From Xanthomonas campestris pv. badrii (GTDB lineage: Bacteria > Pseudomonadota > Gammaproteobacteria > Xanthomonadales > Xanthomonadaceae), in NCBI RefSeq assembly GCF_012848175.1, contig NZ_CP051651.1:4781501-4845500 (forward strand): 64,000 nt of DNA, read 5' to 3'. The notes under the pieces are model-generated. The model did not search any database. It saw nothing but the letters and a program-made list of their open reading frames with translations, and was not told the DNA's origin. Shown here one piece after another: positions 56,196 through 64,000 of the stretch; position 1 is the stretch's first letter; each line of letters opens with the position of its first letter. The position numbers were made by a program, and so were the translations under genes.

Positions 56196-57224
56196 TTAGT
56201 CGAGGACGACCACGGCTTTTCCGAAGTTCTTGCCGCGCAAGACCTCGATCAGGCCTTGCGGAGCGCTGTCCAGGCCGTGCAGCACATGCTCGCGGTACTG
56301 GATCTTGCCCTCGCGCAGCCACTGGCCCATCTCGCGCAGGAAGGCCGGCATCAGGCGGATGAAATCGTGCTGGAGGAAGCCGCGCACGGTCAGGCGCTTG
56401 CGCAGGATCAGGCCCATGAACTCCGGCAGGCGATCCGGGCCCGGCAGCACCTGCCCACGGCTGTTGTAGGTGGCAATCACGCCGCAGATCGGCAGGCGGG
56501 CGAACTCGTTGAGTTGCGGCAGCACCGCATCGAACACCTTGCCGCCGACATTCTCGAAATAGATGTCGATGCCGTCAGGCGTGGCCGCGCGCAGCTGTTC
56601 GGCGAAATCGTCTGCGCGGTGATCCAGCGCCACGTCCACCTTCAGCGCGTCGCGCAGATAACGCACCTTGTCCTGGCCACCGGCAATGGCCACCACGCGC
56701 AGGCCCTGCAGCCGTGCCAGCTGTGCCACCGTCGCGCCGACCGGCCCGCTGGCGGCAGCCACCACCAGCGTTTCGCCGGCCTGTGGCTTGCCGATCTCGT
56801 GCAGGCCGGCATACGCGGTGAAGCCGGGCATGCCGTACACGCCGAGCGCAGTGCTCAACGGAAGGCTGTCGTCCTTGGGCAGCTTGCGCAGCGGTGTGGT
56901 GGGGGTAAGCAGGGTGTGGGTCTGCCAGCCGCCGGGCAGTACCAGCAGATCGCCGGGCTGATAATCGGCGTGATGCGATTCGATGACTTCGCCAATGGTG
57001 CCGCCTTCCATCACCGCATCGATGGCCACCGGTGCAGCGTAGGACGGGCCATCATCCATGCGCCCGCGCATGTACGGATCCAGCGACAGGAAGCGGTTGC
57101 GGACCAGGACCTGGTCATGCCCGGTGGGCGGCAGGCTGGTCTCTTCGATGCGGAAGTTGTCTGCACTGGGTTCGCCCTGCGGGCGCGAGGCCAGCACGAC
57201 GCGGCGATTGGTGATCGATGACAT
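56196..57224 (-). CDS. NADP-dependent MDR oxidoreductase (CurA/leukotriene-B4 dehydrogenase-like)
   Basis: 342 aa from the ATG at 57224. It has the zinc-free medium-chain reductase layout: [12 protein letters not shown] near the start, the cofactor loop [20 protein letters not shown], and the family hallmark [14 protein letters not shown]. It reduces alpha,beta-unsaturated carbonyls with NADPH. It sits between two aldo/keto reductases on the same strand, possibly part of a detoxification group. Confidence 0.9.
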   Translation of the reverse strand: MSSITNRRVVLASRPQGEPSADNFRIEETSLPPTGHDQVLVRNRFLSLDPYMRGRMDDGPSYAAPVAIDAVMEGGTIGEVIESHHADYQPGDLLVLPGGWQTHTLLTPTTPLRKLPKDDSLPLSTALGVYGMPGFTAYAGLHEIGKPQAGETLVVAAASGPVGATVAQLARLQGLRVVAIAGGQDKVRYLRDALKVDVALDHRADDFAEQLRAATPDGIDIYFENVGGKVFDAVLPQLNEFARLPICGVIATYNSRGQVLPGPDRLPEFMGLILRKRLTVRGFLQHDFIRLMPAFLREMGQWLREGKIQYREHVLHGLDSAPQGLIEVLRGKNFGKAVVVLD

Positions 57225-57315
57225 GGGAATTCCTCGCAAAGAGGCCACGCGCGCGCGGCCATGGGAGCACAGCCGCGGGGCGGCTGCGCGCGGGCGTGGG
57301 GGATGACGCGGTGCG

Positions 57316-58284
57316 TTATGCCGCCGCCGGTTCCGGCGCGCTGGCGCTGTCCAGCTGTGCGATCTGCTCGGTGCTGAGCGACAGCTGCGCGGCCGCCAGC
57401 ACGTCGTGCAACTGGTCCACGCTGGTGGCGCTGACGATCGGTGCAGTCAGCCCCGGGCGTGCGATCAGCCAGGCCAGCGCGATCTGCGCCGGTGTTGCGC
57501 GGTGGCTGGCCGCCAGGTCGTCCAGTGCCTGCAGGATGCGCAGGCCGCGTGGGTTGACGTATTGCTTGACCACCGACGCACCGCGCGCACTGCTCTTGCC
57601 GGCGTCGTCGGCGCTGCGGTACTTGCCGGTCAGGAAGCCGCTGGCCAGCGAGTAGTAACTGATCACGCCCAACTCGCGTTCGCGTACCAGCGGTTCCAGC
57701 TCCGCTTCGTAGCCGGCGCGGTCGTAGAGGTTGTATTCCGGCTGCAGGCTTTCGTAGCGCGGCAGCGTGTATTGCTCGGAGATGTCCAGTGCGTCGCGCA
57801 GGCGTGCGGCACTGTAGTTGGATGCGCCGATCGCGCGCACCTTGCCCTGTTCGATCAGGCGTCCGAATGCGGCCAGCGTGGCTTCCAGCGGAATCGATTC
57901 GTCGTCTTCATGGGCCTGGTACAGATCGATCACGTCGGTCTGCAGGCGCTTGAGCGAATCCTCCACGGCGGCGGCGATGTTGTCCGGCGACAGCCCGGGG
58001 TGTTCGCTCCATTTGGCGACCTTGGTGGCGATCAGCACCTTGTCGCGTTTGCCGCTGCGTGCCAGCCAGCGCCCGATGATGGTTTCCGACTCGCCACCGC
58101 GGTTGCCGGGCACCCAGCCGGAGTAGGCATCGGCAGTGTCGATCAGATTGAAGCCGGCATCGACAAAGGCGTCCAGCAACGCGAACGAGGTCGCCTCGTC
58201 GGCGCTCCAGCCGAACACATTGCCGCCAAAGACGATGGGCTGGACCTGCAGGCCGGAGCGGCCCAGTGCGCGGGGGTGAGTCAT
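57316..58284 (-). CDS. Aldo/keto reductase
   Basis: 322 aa from the ATG at 58284 (GGAG upstream). Catalytic residues are Asp49 and Tyr54 (LIDTADAYS), Lys88 (LIATKVAKW) and His125 (LYQAHEDD). It belongs to the larger AKR branch (YghZ/Tas-like). The substrate is unknown. It is the first of three co-oriented reductases. Confidence 0.88.
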   Translation of the reverse strand: MTHPRALGRSGLQVQPIVFGGNVFGWSADEATSFALLDAFVDAGFNLIDTADAYSGWVPGNRGGESETIIGRWLARSGKRDKVLIATKVAKWSEHPGLSPDNIAAAVEDSLKRLQTDVIDLYQAHEDDESIPLEATLAAFGRLIEQGKVRAIGASNYSAARLRDALDISEQYTLPRYESLQPEYNLYDRAGYEAELEPLVRERELGVISYYSLASGFLTGKYRSADDAGKSSARGASVVKQYVNPRGLRILQALDDLAASHRATPAQIALAWLIARPGLTAPIVSATSVDQLHDVLAAAQLSLSTEQIAQLDSASAPEPAAA

Positions 58285-58516
58285 CACGGATGCTCCTGAT
58301 TCGAACTGCCGACAGGATAGTCACGCGTACCGATGATGCGTGTGACATCGATGTGGATTCAGCGTTCCGCCGATCGCACCGGCCGGCTCACAGGATTTGA
58401 ACAAACCGGCGAGCGCGCCGGTACGCAGAGATGTAGAGCGCAGCGATTGGGGCATATGGCAGGCCGTGGGCCGCATGCTAGGCTCGCGCTACTTTTACCC
58501 GGAAGAGGGCGCTGCG

Positions 58517-59371
58517 ATGATCCGCAACAAGCTGGCCTGTGCGTGTGTGATGAGTGTCATGGTGGCAATGAGTGCACCAGTGGCGATGGCGGTGAAGCCG
58601 GCCGACAGCGCCAGCCTGCCGGCGCCGGATGCCGCGCTGCAGGCCGCCATCGATGGCAACTGGCGCGACCGTGTGTACGTGCAGCGCGACCAGTATCGCC
58701 ACCCCGGTCAGACCCTGGCGTTCTTCGGTATCAAGCCCACCCAGACCGTCATCGAGATCACCCCGGGCGGTGGCTGGTATTCGGAAATCCTGGCGCCTTA
58801 CTTGCGCGAGAAGGGCAAGTACGTGGCGGCGGTGGTCGATCCGGCGTCCGCTGCCGAAGGCCGCGCGCGCGACTATGCCCAACGCGCCCGCGACGAGCTG
58901 GAAAAGAAGTTCCAGGCCAAGCCGGACATCTATGGCAAGCCGTCGTTCGTGTCGTATGTGCCCAAGTCGCCATCGTTCGGCGTGGACAACTCGGCCGACC
59001 TGGTGCTGACCTTCCGCAACGTGCACAACTGGCGCATGGCCGGCACTGCCGAGGCGATGTTTGCCGGCTTCTACAAGGTGCTCAAGCCCGGCGGCGTGCT
59101 GGGCGTGGTCGAGCATCGCGCCAAGGCCGATGTGCCGGCAGACGACAAGAGCGGTTACGTGGGCCAGGCGCAGCTGATTGCGATGGCCGAAGCGGCCGGC
59201 TTCAAATTGGCCGGCAAGAGCGAGCTCAATGCCAATCCGCGCGACACCAAGGATTATCCCAATGGCGTGTGGACGCTGCCGCCGAGCAATAACCACGATG
59301 CCGCCGACGCTGCCAAGTACAAGGCGATCGGCGAAAGCGACCGCATGACGTTGAAGTTCGTCAAGCAGTAG
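58517..59371 (+). CDS. Exported class I SAM-dependent methyltransferase-like protein
   Basis: 284 aa from the ATG at 58517. An N-terminal signal peptide (ACACVMSVMVAMSAPVAMA) is followed by a Rossmann methyltransferase fold: VIEITPGGGWYSEILAPYL is the SAM-binding loop and ADLVLTFRNVHNW motif IV. A periplasmic location is unusual for a SAM enzyme, since SAM is cytoplasmic, but this exported family is common in Xanthomonadaceae. Function unknown. Confidence 0.85.
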   Translation: MIRNKLACACVMSVMVAMSAPVAMAVKPADSASLPAPDAALQAAIDGNWRDRVYVQRDQYRHPGQTLAFFGIKPTQTVIEITPGGGWYSEILAPYLREKGKYVAAVVDPASAAEGRARDYAQRARDELEKKFQAKPDIYGKPSFVSYVPKSPSFGVDNSADLVLTFRNVHNWRMAGTAEAMFAGFYKVLKPGGVLGVVEHRAKADVPADDKSGYVGQAQLIAMAEAAGFKLAGKSELNANPRDTKDYPNGVWTLPPSNNHDAADAAKYKAIGESDRMTLKFVKQ

Positions 59372-59681
59372 CGCGTGTCTGCATGCCGGCGCCAGGGTGC
59401 GGCCGGCATGCAGCTTTGGCCGCGCGTGTCGCTGTGACGGGGCTGGCGTTTCGGTATGCATGCCGCCTTCCCGATGCAGGCGGTGCACCTGACTCGAGCG
59501 TTCGATACGGACTGCGACAGGTAGCGAATCGACGCCGCCGGCCATCGCATATGCGGCGCGCCCGTTGTTTCATTCGCCGCAGTCCAGCGATGCCGCTGAT
59601 GTCTGCGCCCGGCCTGCTCAGGCACCACGCCCACGCCCGGCGACGGTCGCGTGCAGCGGTCTTTTCGCAACAGGTCCGTGC
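59372..59681. other. Intergenic region, nothing recognised
   Basis: About 310 bp between the methyltransferase and the pseudouridine synthase genes, typical GC, no convincing open frame, hairpin or repeat found. Confidence 0.5.
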
Positions 59682-60257
59682 ATGTTGGTGCTGTTGAACA
59701 AACCCTATGGCGTGCTGTCGCAGTTCAGCGACCGCTCGCAGCCGCCCAAGCGCACCCTGGCCGAATTCGGCCTGCCGGCCGACATCTACGCGGCGGGCCG
59801 TCTGGATCACGACAGTGAGGGGCTGTTGTTGCTCACCGACGATGGCGCGCTGGCGCATCGGCTGACCGACCCGCGCCACAAGCAGCCCAAGACCTATTGG
59901 GTACAGGTGGAAGGCGACCCGCAGCAGGCGCAGTTGCAGGCATTGCGCGATGGCGTGGTCCTCAACGATGGCCCGACCCGCCCGGCCAAGGTGCGCCTGC
60001 TCGATCCCGCGCCAGTGCTCTGGCCGCGTGATCCGCCCGTGCGGGCGCGCAAGACCGTGCCGGATGCGTGGCTGGAAGTGCAGATCAGCGAAGGTCGCAA
60101 TCGCCAGGTCCGGCGGATGACCGCGTCGGTGGGCTTGCCCACGCTGCGCCTGGTGCGGGTGGGGATCGGCGACTGGACGCTGGGCACGCTCGCCCCCGGC
60201 CAATGGACAACGGACCCAACACCGCATCCGCGGCCGTCTCGCCCACGCCAACGTTAG
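59682..60257 (+). CDS. rluE: Pseudouridine synthase, RluE-like
   Basis: 191 aa from the ATG at 59682 (MLVLLNKPYGVLSQF). The catalytic Asp42 lies in AAGRLDHDSEGLLLLT, and the later EGRNRQVRRMTASVG is typical of the RsuA/RluE family. There is no S4 domain, as in RluE, which modifies 23S rRNA U2457. The symbol is inferred from length and motif order. Confidence 0.85.
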   Translation: MLVLLNKPYGVLSQFSDRSQPPKRTLAEFGLPADIYAAGRLDHDSEGLLLLTDDGALAHRLTDPRHKQPKTYWVQVEGDPQQAQLQALRDGVVLNDGPTRPAKVRLLDPAPVLWPRDPPVRARKTVPDAWLEVQISEGRNRQVRRMTASVGLPTLRLVRVGIGDWTLGTLAPGQWTTDPTPHPRPSRPRQR

Positions 60258-60401
60258 CGCAGGCGCGTTGCTTCGCGAGACGGATGCTGTGCGATCCACA
60301 TCGCCACAATGCACGGCGTCGGCCCTCTTGCCAGAAGTGACAACACCCAGCGCCTGGCGCGCCAGCCGGAAGCGACCAACCGCATCGCCAGCCACAAACG
60401 A

Positions 60402-60430
60402 CAACGCCACGGCGCGTGGCCGTGGCGTTG
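60402..60430 (-). terminator. Hairpin after the small membrane protein gene
   Basis: An 11-bp perfect inverted repeat (CAACGCCACGG / CCGTGGCGTTG) with a 7-nt loop begins about 40 bp past the stop codon on the minus strand. No T-run follows. The rest of 60258-60471 holds no gene. Confidence 0.5.
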
Positions 60431-60471
60431 GGCGCCAACTCGCTCTGCGTCGATCCAACGCAGGCGAGGGC

Positions 60472-60903
60472 TTACTCGATGCCGTCGCTCGGCGTGACCG
60501 CAGCACGGCGCTGGTAAGCCGCACGACGGGCACTGGCGTTGCTGGCGTGCTCGCGGTCCAGACGGTGCACGTTGCCACCGAGGGTCTGCTGGTCGCGCTG
60601 ACGCTTGCGATAGACCGCGTAGCCGATCAGGCCCAGGCCTGCGACCGCGGCAGCCACGGTGACCGCCGGGTTGCGCTTGACCAGCTTGCTGGCGACCTTG
60701 CCGCCAGTACGCACCGCGCCCAGGGCCGCGCCGGTCTTCAGCCATTCGCTGGCACCGGGGCCGAAGTGACGCAGGCTGCTGCCCGCATGGCGGGCCTGGT
60801 CGCCCGCGGTGGAGGCGGCATGACGCAGGTGGTCGCCAGCGTTGCCCGCCAGTTCCAGGGCGCGCTCCAGGGCGCGTTCGGTGATCACAGTCAGCTTGCT
60901 CAT
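60472..60903 (-). CDS. Hypothetical small membrane protein
   Basis: 143 aa from the ATG at 60903 (MSKLTVITERALERALELAG). An amphipathic N-terminal half rich in Ala, Gly and His leads to one membrane segment (about 80-97, AVTVAAAVAGLGLIGYAVY) and a basic C-terminus. It resembles stress-induced YqjD/DUF883-type or DUF3618-type proteins in layout, but I cannot assign a family. Confidence 0.7.
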   Translation of the reverse strand: MSKLTVITERALERALELAGNAGDHLRHAASTAGDQARHAGSSLRHFGPGASEWLKTGAALGAVRTGGKVASKLVKRNPAVTVAAAVAGLGLIGYAVYRKRQRDQQTLGGNVHRLDREHASNASARRAAYQRRAAVTPSDGIE

Positions 60904-61253
60904 TGGGGGCGTTTCCTTTCTGAGTACGTGAGGCGCAGTCTGTGGGCTGGTGCGTATAGACGGTGTTAGCGGTGCCAGGCTTGTTTGGGTTTCGGTTAAG
61001 TAATGATGCGGGGTGACGCTGTGATCGGTGTTTACATGGATTCGGTATTTGCCTGGGTGCGGCAGAAGTCGGACCTGGGTGGGGTCGACGCCGAGTCCCT
61101 TCTCCCGCCGGGACATTGTCCTGCTTTATGGGGGAGAAGGTGCCCAGCAGGGGCGGATGAGGGCACGGCCTAAGCCATGTGCGCTTGAGCAGCGCGAAGG
61201 CTTCGCCCCGTACCCTCACCCCAACCCCTCTCCCAAGGGGAGAGGGGCTCATA
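60904..61253. repeat. REP-like region with CCCCTCTCCC hairpin
   Basis: At 61225-61247 CCCCTCTCCC-AA-GGGGAGAGGGG forms a near-perfect 10-bp stem within a longer stretch (about 61100-61250) containing CCCTCACCCC and CCCTTCTCCC, a pattern typical of dispersed Xanthomonas repeats. It abuts the hrpB stop and may serve as its transcript end. No gene is seen between 60904 and 61253. Confidence 0.6.
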
Positions 61254-63755
61254 TCAGGTGCCGCGGGGTTTTGCCCTGTGGGTGGCAGCCGCTGTCCACG
61301 GATCGTCCGGCCACGGATGCCTCGGATACCGCCCCTTCATTTCCTTCCTGACATCCGGATACGTGGTGGCCCAGAAGCTCTTCAGGTCCTGGGTCACCTG
61401 CAGCGGGCGCCCGCCGGGCGAGAGCAGGTGCAGCGTCAGCGGGATGCGGCCGTCGGCGATACGCGGGGTTTCGGCCAGGCCGAACAGTTCCTGCAACTTG
61501 ACCGCCAGCACCGGTGGCAGCGGGTGCTGCGCATGGTCGAGCGCGTAGTGGATCTGCCGCTCCATGCCCGACGGCACCGGGATGCGGGTGGGGGCATGGC
61601 GGTCGATGGCCTGGCGGCGCTCCCAGGGCAGCGCCCCCTTGAGCGCTTCGCCCAGGCTGGCTTCGTCCAGCGCGTCGAGCCGGGTCTTGCCGGCGAAGGC
61701 CGGGCGCAGCCAGCCGTCGAGCGTGGCCAGCAGCGCCGCATCGGAGAGATCGGGTAGCTCCAGCTCGGGCATCCATGCCCGCAGCGACAGCACGCGCGCG
61801 CGCCATTGCTGCAGGTTGTCGGTCCAGGGCAGGGCATCCAGGCCGAGTTGGCGCACCGCCTCGGTCAGTGCGCCGGCGGCCTGTGCCGGGTCGACGCGGC
61901 CGGCGGGGCGGCTGTCGAGCACGATGCGGTCGAAGCTGGATTGCCGGCGCGCGACGAGGGCGCGCTTGTCGGCGTCCCACTGCACCACGTCCTGCTGCAC
62001 GAAGCGCTCGGGCAGGCTGCGGCGCAGGTAGTCCTCGTCCACCGGGGCGGCCCGCAGCAGCAATGCGTCCTTGGCTTCGTAACGCAGTTCGCTGGCCACA
62101 AGCCAGGGTTCGCCGCGCAGGTCGCTGTGGTCGAACAGGCGCGCGCTGCGGCCGTTGGCCAGCAGGTAGCGCAGCGGGTCGGCCGGGTGGCGTGCGGCGA
62201 TGCGGTCGGGGAAGGCATGTGAGAGCAGGTCGCCCAGCGCATGCGCTTCCACGCTGGTCGGCGGGGCGGTGTCGCAGCGCAGCCGGCGTCGCCATTGTGT
62301 GGCGGCGCTGTCGATGGCGGCCAGGCCACCGCGGTTGGCGTCGGGCGCGCTGCGGCCCTGGCGGAACGCGGCCAGTGCACGCCAGCGCGCGGCCAGGCCA
62401 TCGCCGCCCTGGCGCAGCGGATCGCGTGCTTCCAGCAGGGCGGCCAGATCGCAGGCCAGGGCCAGACGCGGCGGTTCGCCGGCCTGCGCGAGCATCGCCG
62501 CCAGACGCGGATGCGTGCCCAGCGCCAGCATGCGGCGGCCCAGCGCGGTGATGCCGCCGCTGTCGCCGAGCGCGCCCAGCCGTTGCAGCAATTCGCGTGC
62601 GGCGGCCAGCGCGCCGGCAGGCGGCGCATCGACAAAGCGCAGCGCATCGCTGCCCCAGGCGGCCAGTTCCAGCGCCAGCCCGGCCAGCTCCACCTGGGTG
62701 ATCTCGGCGCGCCGCTGCGGTTCCAGCCGCTGCGATTGCGGCCACAGCCGGTAGGCCCAGCCGCTGGCCACGCGGCCGGCACGGCCGGCGCGCTGGTCGG
62801 CCGAGGCCTGCGCGATGGTGGTCACATCCAGCCGCGAGAACCCGCTGTTGGGATCGTAGTGCGGCTCGCGTGCCTGGCCGCTGTCGATCACCACGCGCAC
62901 GCCTGGCAGCGTCACCGACGACTCGGCCACATTGGTGGCCAGCACCACGCGGCGACGGCCCTGCGGGTCCGGCTGCAGCACCTGGCTTTGCGCCTCCACC
63001 GAGAGCTCGCCGTGCAGGGGCAGCACCTGGATGGCCGGGTCCAGGGCATCGTCCAGCGCGGCCTGCACCCGCGCGATCTCGCGCTGGCCGGGCAGGAACA
63101 CCAGCACATCGCCGGGATGGGTGGCCACCGCATGTTCCACCGCGCGGCGCGTCTGCGGCTCCATGGCTTCGTCGCGGCGCGCCGGGAAATGCGCGATCTC
63201 CACCGGAAAACTGCGTCCGGCGCTGCTGAGCCGTGGCGCATCCAGGAAGCCGGCCAGGCGCTCGCCATCCAGCGTGGCCGACATCGCCACGATGCGCAGG
63301 TCATCGCGCACCTGCGCCTGCACATCCAGCGCCAGCGCCAGGCCCAGGTCGCCAGCCAGATGGCGTTCGTGGAATTCGTCGAACAGCAGCGCCCCCACGC
63401 GCTCCAGCATGGGGTCGTCCTGGATCATCCGGGTCAGGATGCCTTCGGTGACGACCTCTATTCGGGTGCGCGCGGAGGTCTTGTTCTCGAAGCGGATGCG
63501 GTAGCCCACCGTCTCGCCGACCGGCTCGCCCAGCTGGCGCGCCATGAACGTTGCAGCGCTGCGCGCGGCCACACGGCGCGGTTCCAGCATCACGATGCTG
63601 CGCCCGGCCAGCCACGGCGCCTGCAGCAGCGCCAGCGGCACCTGGGTGGTCTTGCCGGCGCCGGGCGGGGCTTCGAGCACCAGCCGCGGATGCGTGGCAA
63701 GGCTGTCGCAGAGCTGCGGCAGCAGCCCGGAGATGGGAAATAGCGGGGACGTCAT
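61254..63755 (-). CDS. hrpB: ATP-dependent helicase HrpB (DEAH/RHA family)
   Basis: 833 aa, normal length. Motifs: GAGKTT (32-37), DEFH (126-129), MSAT, and QRAGRAGR (near 320), then the HA2 and HrpB C-terminal domains (ending TYPDVRKEMKGRYPRHPWPDD). The cellular role of HrpB is poorly defined; it is not the type III secretion protein of the same name. Its 3' end abuts the REP-like hairpin. Confidence 0.94.
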   Translation of the reverse strand: MTSPLFPISGLLPQLCDSLATHPRLVLEAPPGAGKTTQVPLALLQAPWLAGRSIVMLEPRRVAARSAATFMARQLGEPVGETVGYRIRFENKTSARTRIEVVTEGILTRMIQDDPMLERVGALLFDEFHERHLAGDLGLALALDVQAQVRDDLRIVAMSATLDGERLAGFLDAPRLSSAGRSFPVEIAHFPARRDEAMEPQTRRAVEHAVATHPGDVLVFLPGQREIARVQAALDDALDPAIQVLPLHGELSVEAQSQVLQPDPQGRRRVVLATNVAESSVTLPGVRVVIDSGQAREPHYDPNSGFSRLDVTTIAQASADQRAGRAGRVASGWAYRLWPQSQRLEPQRRAEITQVELAGLALELAAWGSDALRFVDAPPAGALAAARELLQRLGALGDSGGITALGRRMLALGTHPRLAAMLAQAGEPPRLALACDLAALLEARDPLRQGGDGLAARWRALAAFRQGRSAPDANRGGLAAIDSAATQWRRRLRCDTAPPTSVEAHALGDLLSHAFPDRIAARHPADPLRYLLANGRSARLFDHSDLRGEPWLVASELRYEAKDALLLRAAPVDEDYLRRSLPERFVQQDVVQWDADKRALVARRQSSFDRIVLDSRPAGRVDPAQAAGALTEAVRQLGLDALPWTDNLQQWRARVLSLRAWMPELELPDLSDAALLATLDGWLRPAFAGKTRLDALDEASLGEALKGALPWERRQAIDRHAPTRIPVPSGMERQIHYALDHAQHPLPPVLAVKLQELFGLAETPRIADGRIPLTLHLLSPGGRPLQVTQDLKSFWATTYPDVRKEMKGRYPRHPWPDDPWTAAATHRAKPRGT

Positions 63756-63828
63756 CTGCCAAGGATACGAGCAGGCGGCAGGTTCCTGCCCGAGCCAGCA
63801 TACAGCGGCGTCGTGCAGGTGCGAGCCT

Positions 63829-64000
63829 TCAGCCCGCTTCGCGCATCCGCGCGGTCAGGCCCTTGAGGAAGGCGCGCAGCAGCTGGTCGCCGCAGGGGCG
63901 GAAGTTCTTGTGGCCGGGCTGGCGGAACAGCGCCGACAGTTCCGGCTTGGACAGCGGGAAGCCGGCGCTGGCGAAGATGGCGTGCATGTCCACGTCCTTC
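63829..64000 (-). CDS. DUF1456 (YehS-like) protein, C-terminal part only
   Basis: 56 codons to the stop at 63829, running off the right edge. The tail reads KDVDMHAIFASAGFPLSKPE then LSALFRQPGHKNFRPCGDQL, typical of the repeated DUF1456 domain. Function unknown. It lies upstream of hrpB on the same strand. Confidence 0.8.
   Translation of the reverse strand, partial: KDVDMHAIFASAGFPLSKPELSALFRQPGHKNFRPCGDQLLRAFLKGLTARMREAG

Noticed and set aside
1..64000. tRNA, rRNA, insertion sequences, prophage genes and a replication origin
   Set aside because: I looked for these and saw no convincing candidate in the window.

Overview
The window is a piece of a high-GC gammaproteobacterial chromosome, almost certainly Xanthomonas. 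Evidence: an OhrR with Cys22, Cys127 and Cys131, two promoters with the HrpX-type PIP box plus -10 box driving type III effector-like genes, a cGMP receptor/guanylate cyclase gene pair of the X. campestris type, and Xanthomonas-style heptamer and CCCCTCTCCC hairpin repeats.

Layout. 1-7835: leader-proximal part of one very large type I-F CRISPR array, 131 repeats in the window, transcribed leftward and still running at base 1. 7836-7964: leader and a terminator. 7965-16422: complete leftward cas operon cas1-cas2/3-csy1-csy2-csy3-cas6f with its promoter. 16621-20873: remnant of a short-chain dehydrogenase at the island edge, a metallo-hydrolase with a divergent TetR regulator, a VOC protein, a frameshifted AraC regulator and a LysR regulator. 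20993-24066: glyoxylate shunt genes aceB and aceA, ending in a strong terminator. 24259-29765: a signalling and peptide-modification block (cNMP-binding GGDEF protein, membrane nucleotide cyclase with periplasmic TPR half, small NHLP-like peptide precursor, divergent SagB-like dehydrogenase). Its distal part is visibly lower in GC. 30056-32140: secreted S9 peptidase lipoprotein. 32240-38030: leucine/isovalerate degradation (carboxylase subunits, isovaleryl-CoA dehydrogenase) with a divergent TetR regulator. 38117-39015: Xre/MbcA-RES toxin-antitoxin pair. 39219-42139: iron-uptake-associated PepSY membrane operon. 42422-44944: membrane cytochrome c and an exported nuclease. 45091-49488: two related effector genes flanking a Zur-type divergent pair (MerC-like protein and COG0523 GTPase). 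49587-54922: EamA transporter, hydrolase, zapE, ohrR-ohr, a decayed DUF2884 gene and an unrecognised small gene. 55303-64000: two aldo/keto reductases, an MDR oxidoreductase, an exported methyltransferase, an RluE-like pseudouridine synthase, a small membrane protein, the helicase hrpB, and the end of a DUF1456 gene.

How the parts work together. The cas operon and array form an intact adaptive immune system: Cas1 with Cas2/3 acquires spacers, Cas6f processes crRNA, Csy1-3 with Cas6f form the surveillance complex, and Cas2/3 degrades targets. Several spacer pairs hit the same target with a few substitutions or small shifts, a record of repeated encounters with evolving phages or plasmids. The island appears to sit against a truncated dehydrogenase gene.

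The most interesting less-described system is 24259-29765. The first two genes match the architecture of the cGMP to c-di-GMP relay known in X. campestris (XC_0250/XC_0249). The cyclase, precursor and dehydrogenase correspond to three families that I recall being annotated together in Xanthomonadaceae as a putative peptide modification system. No product is known to me.
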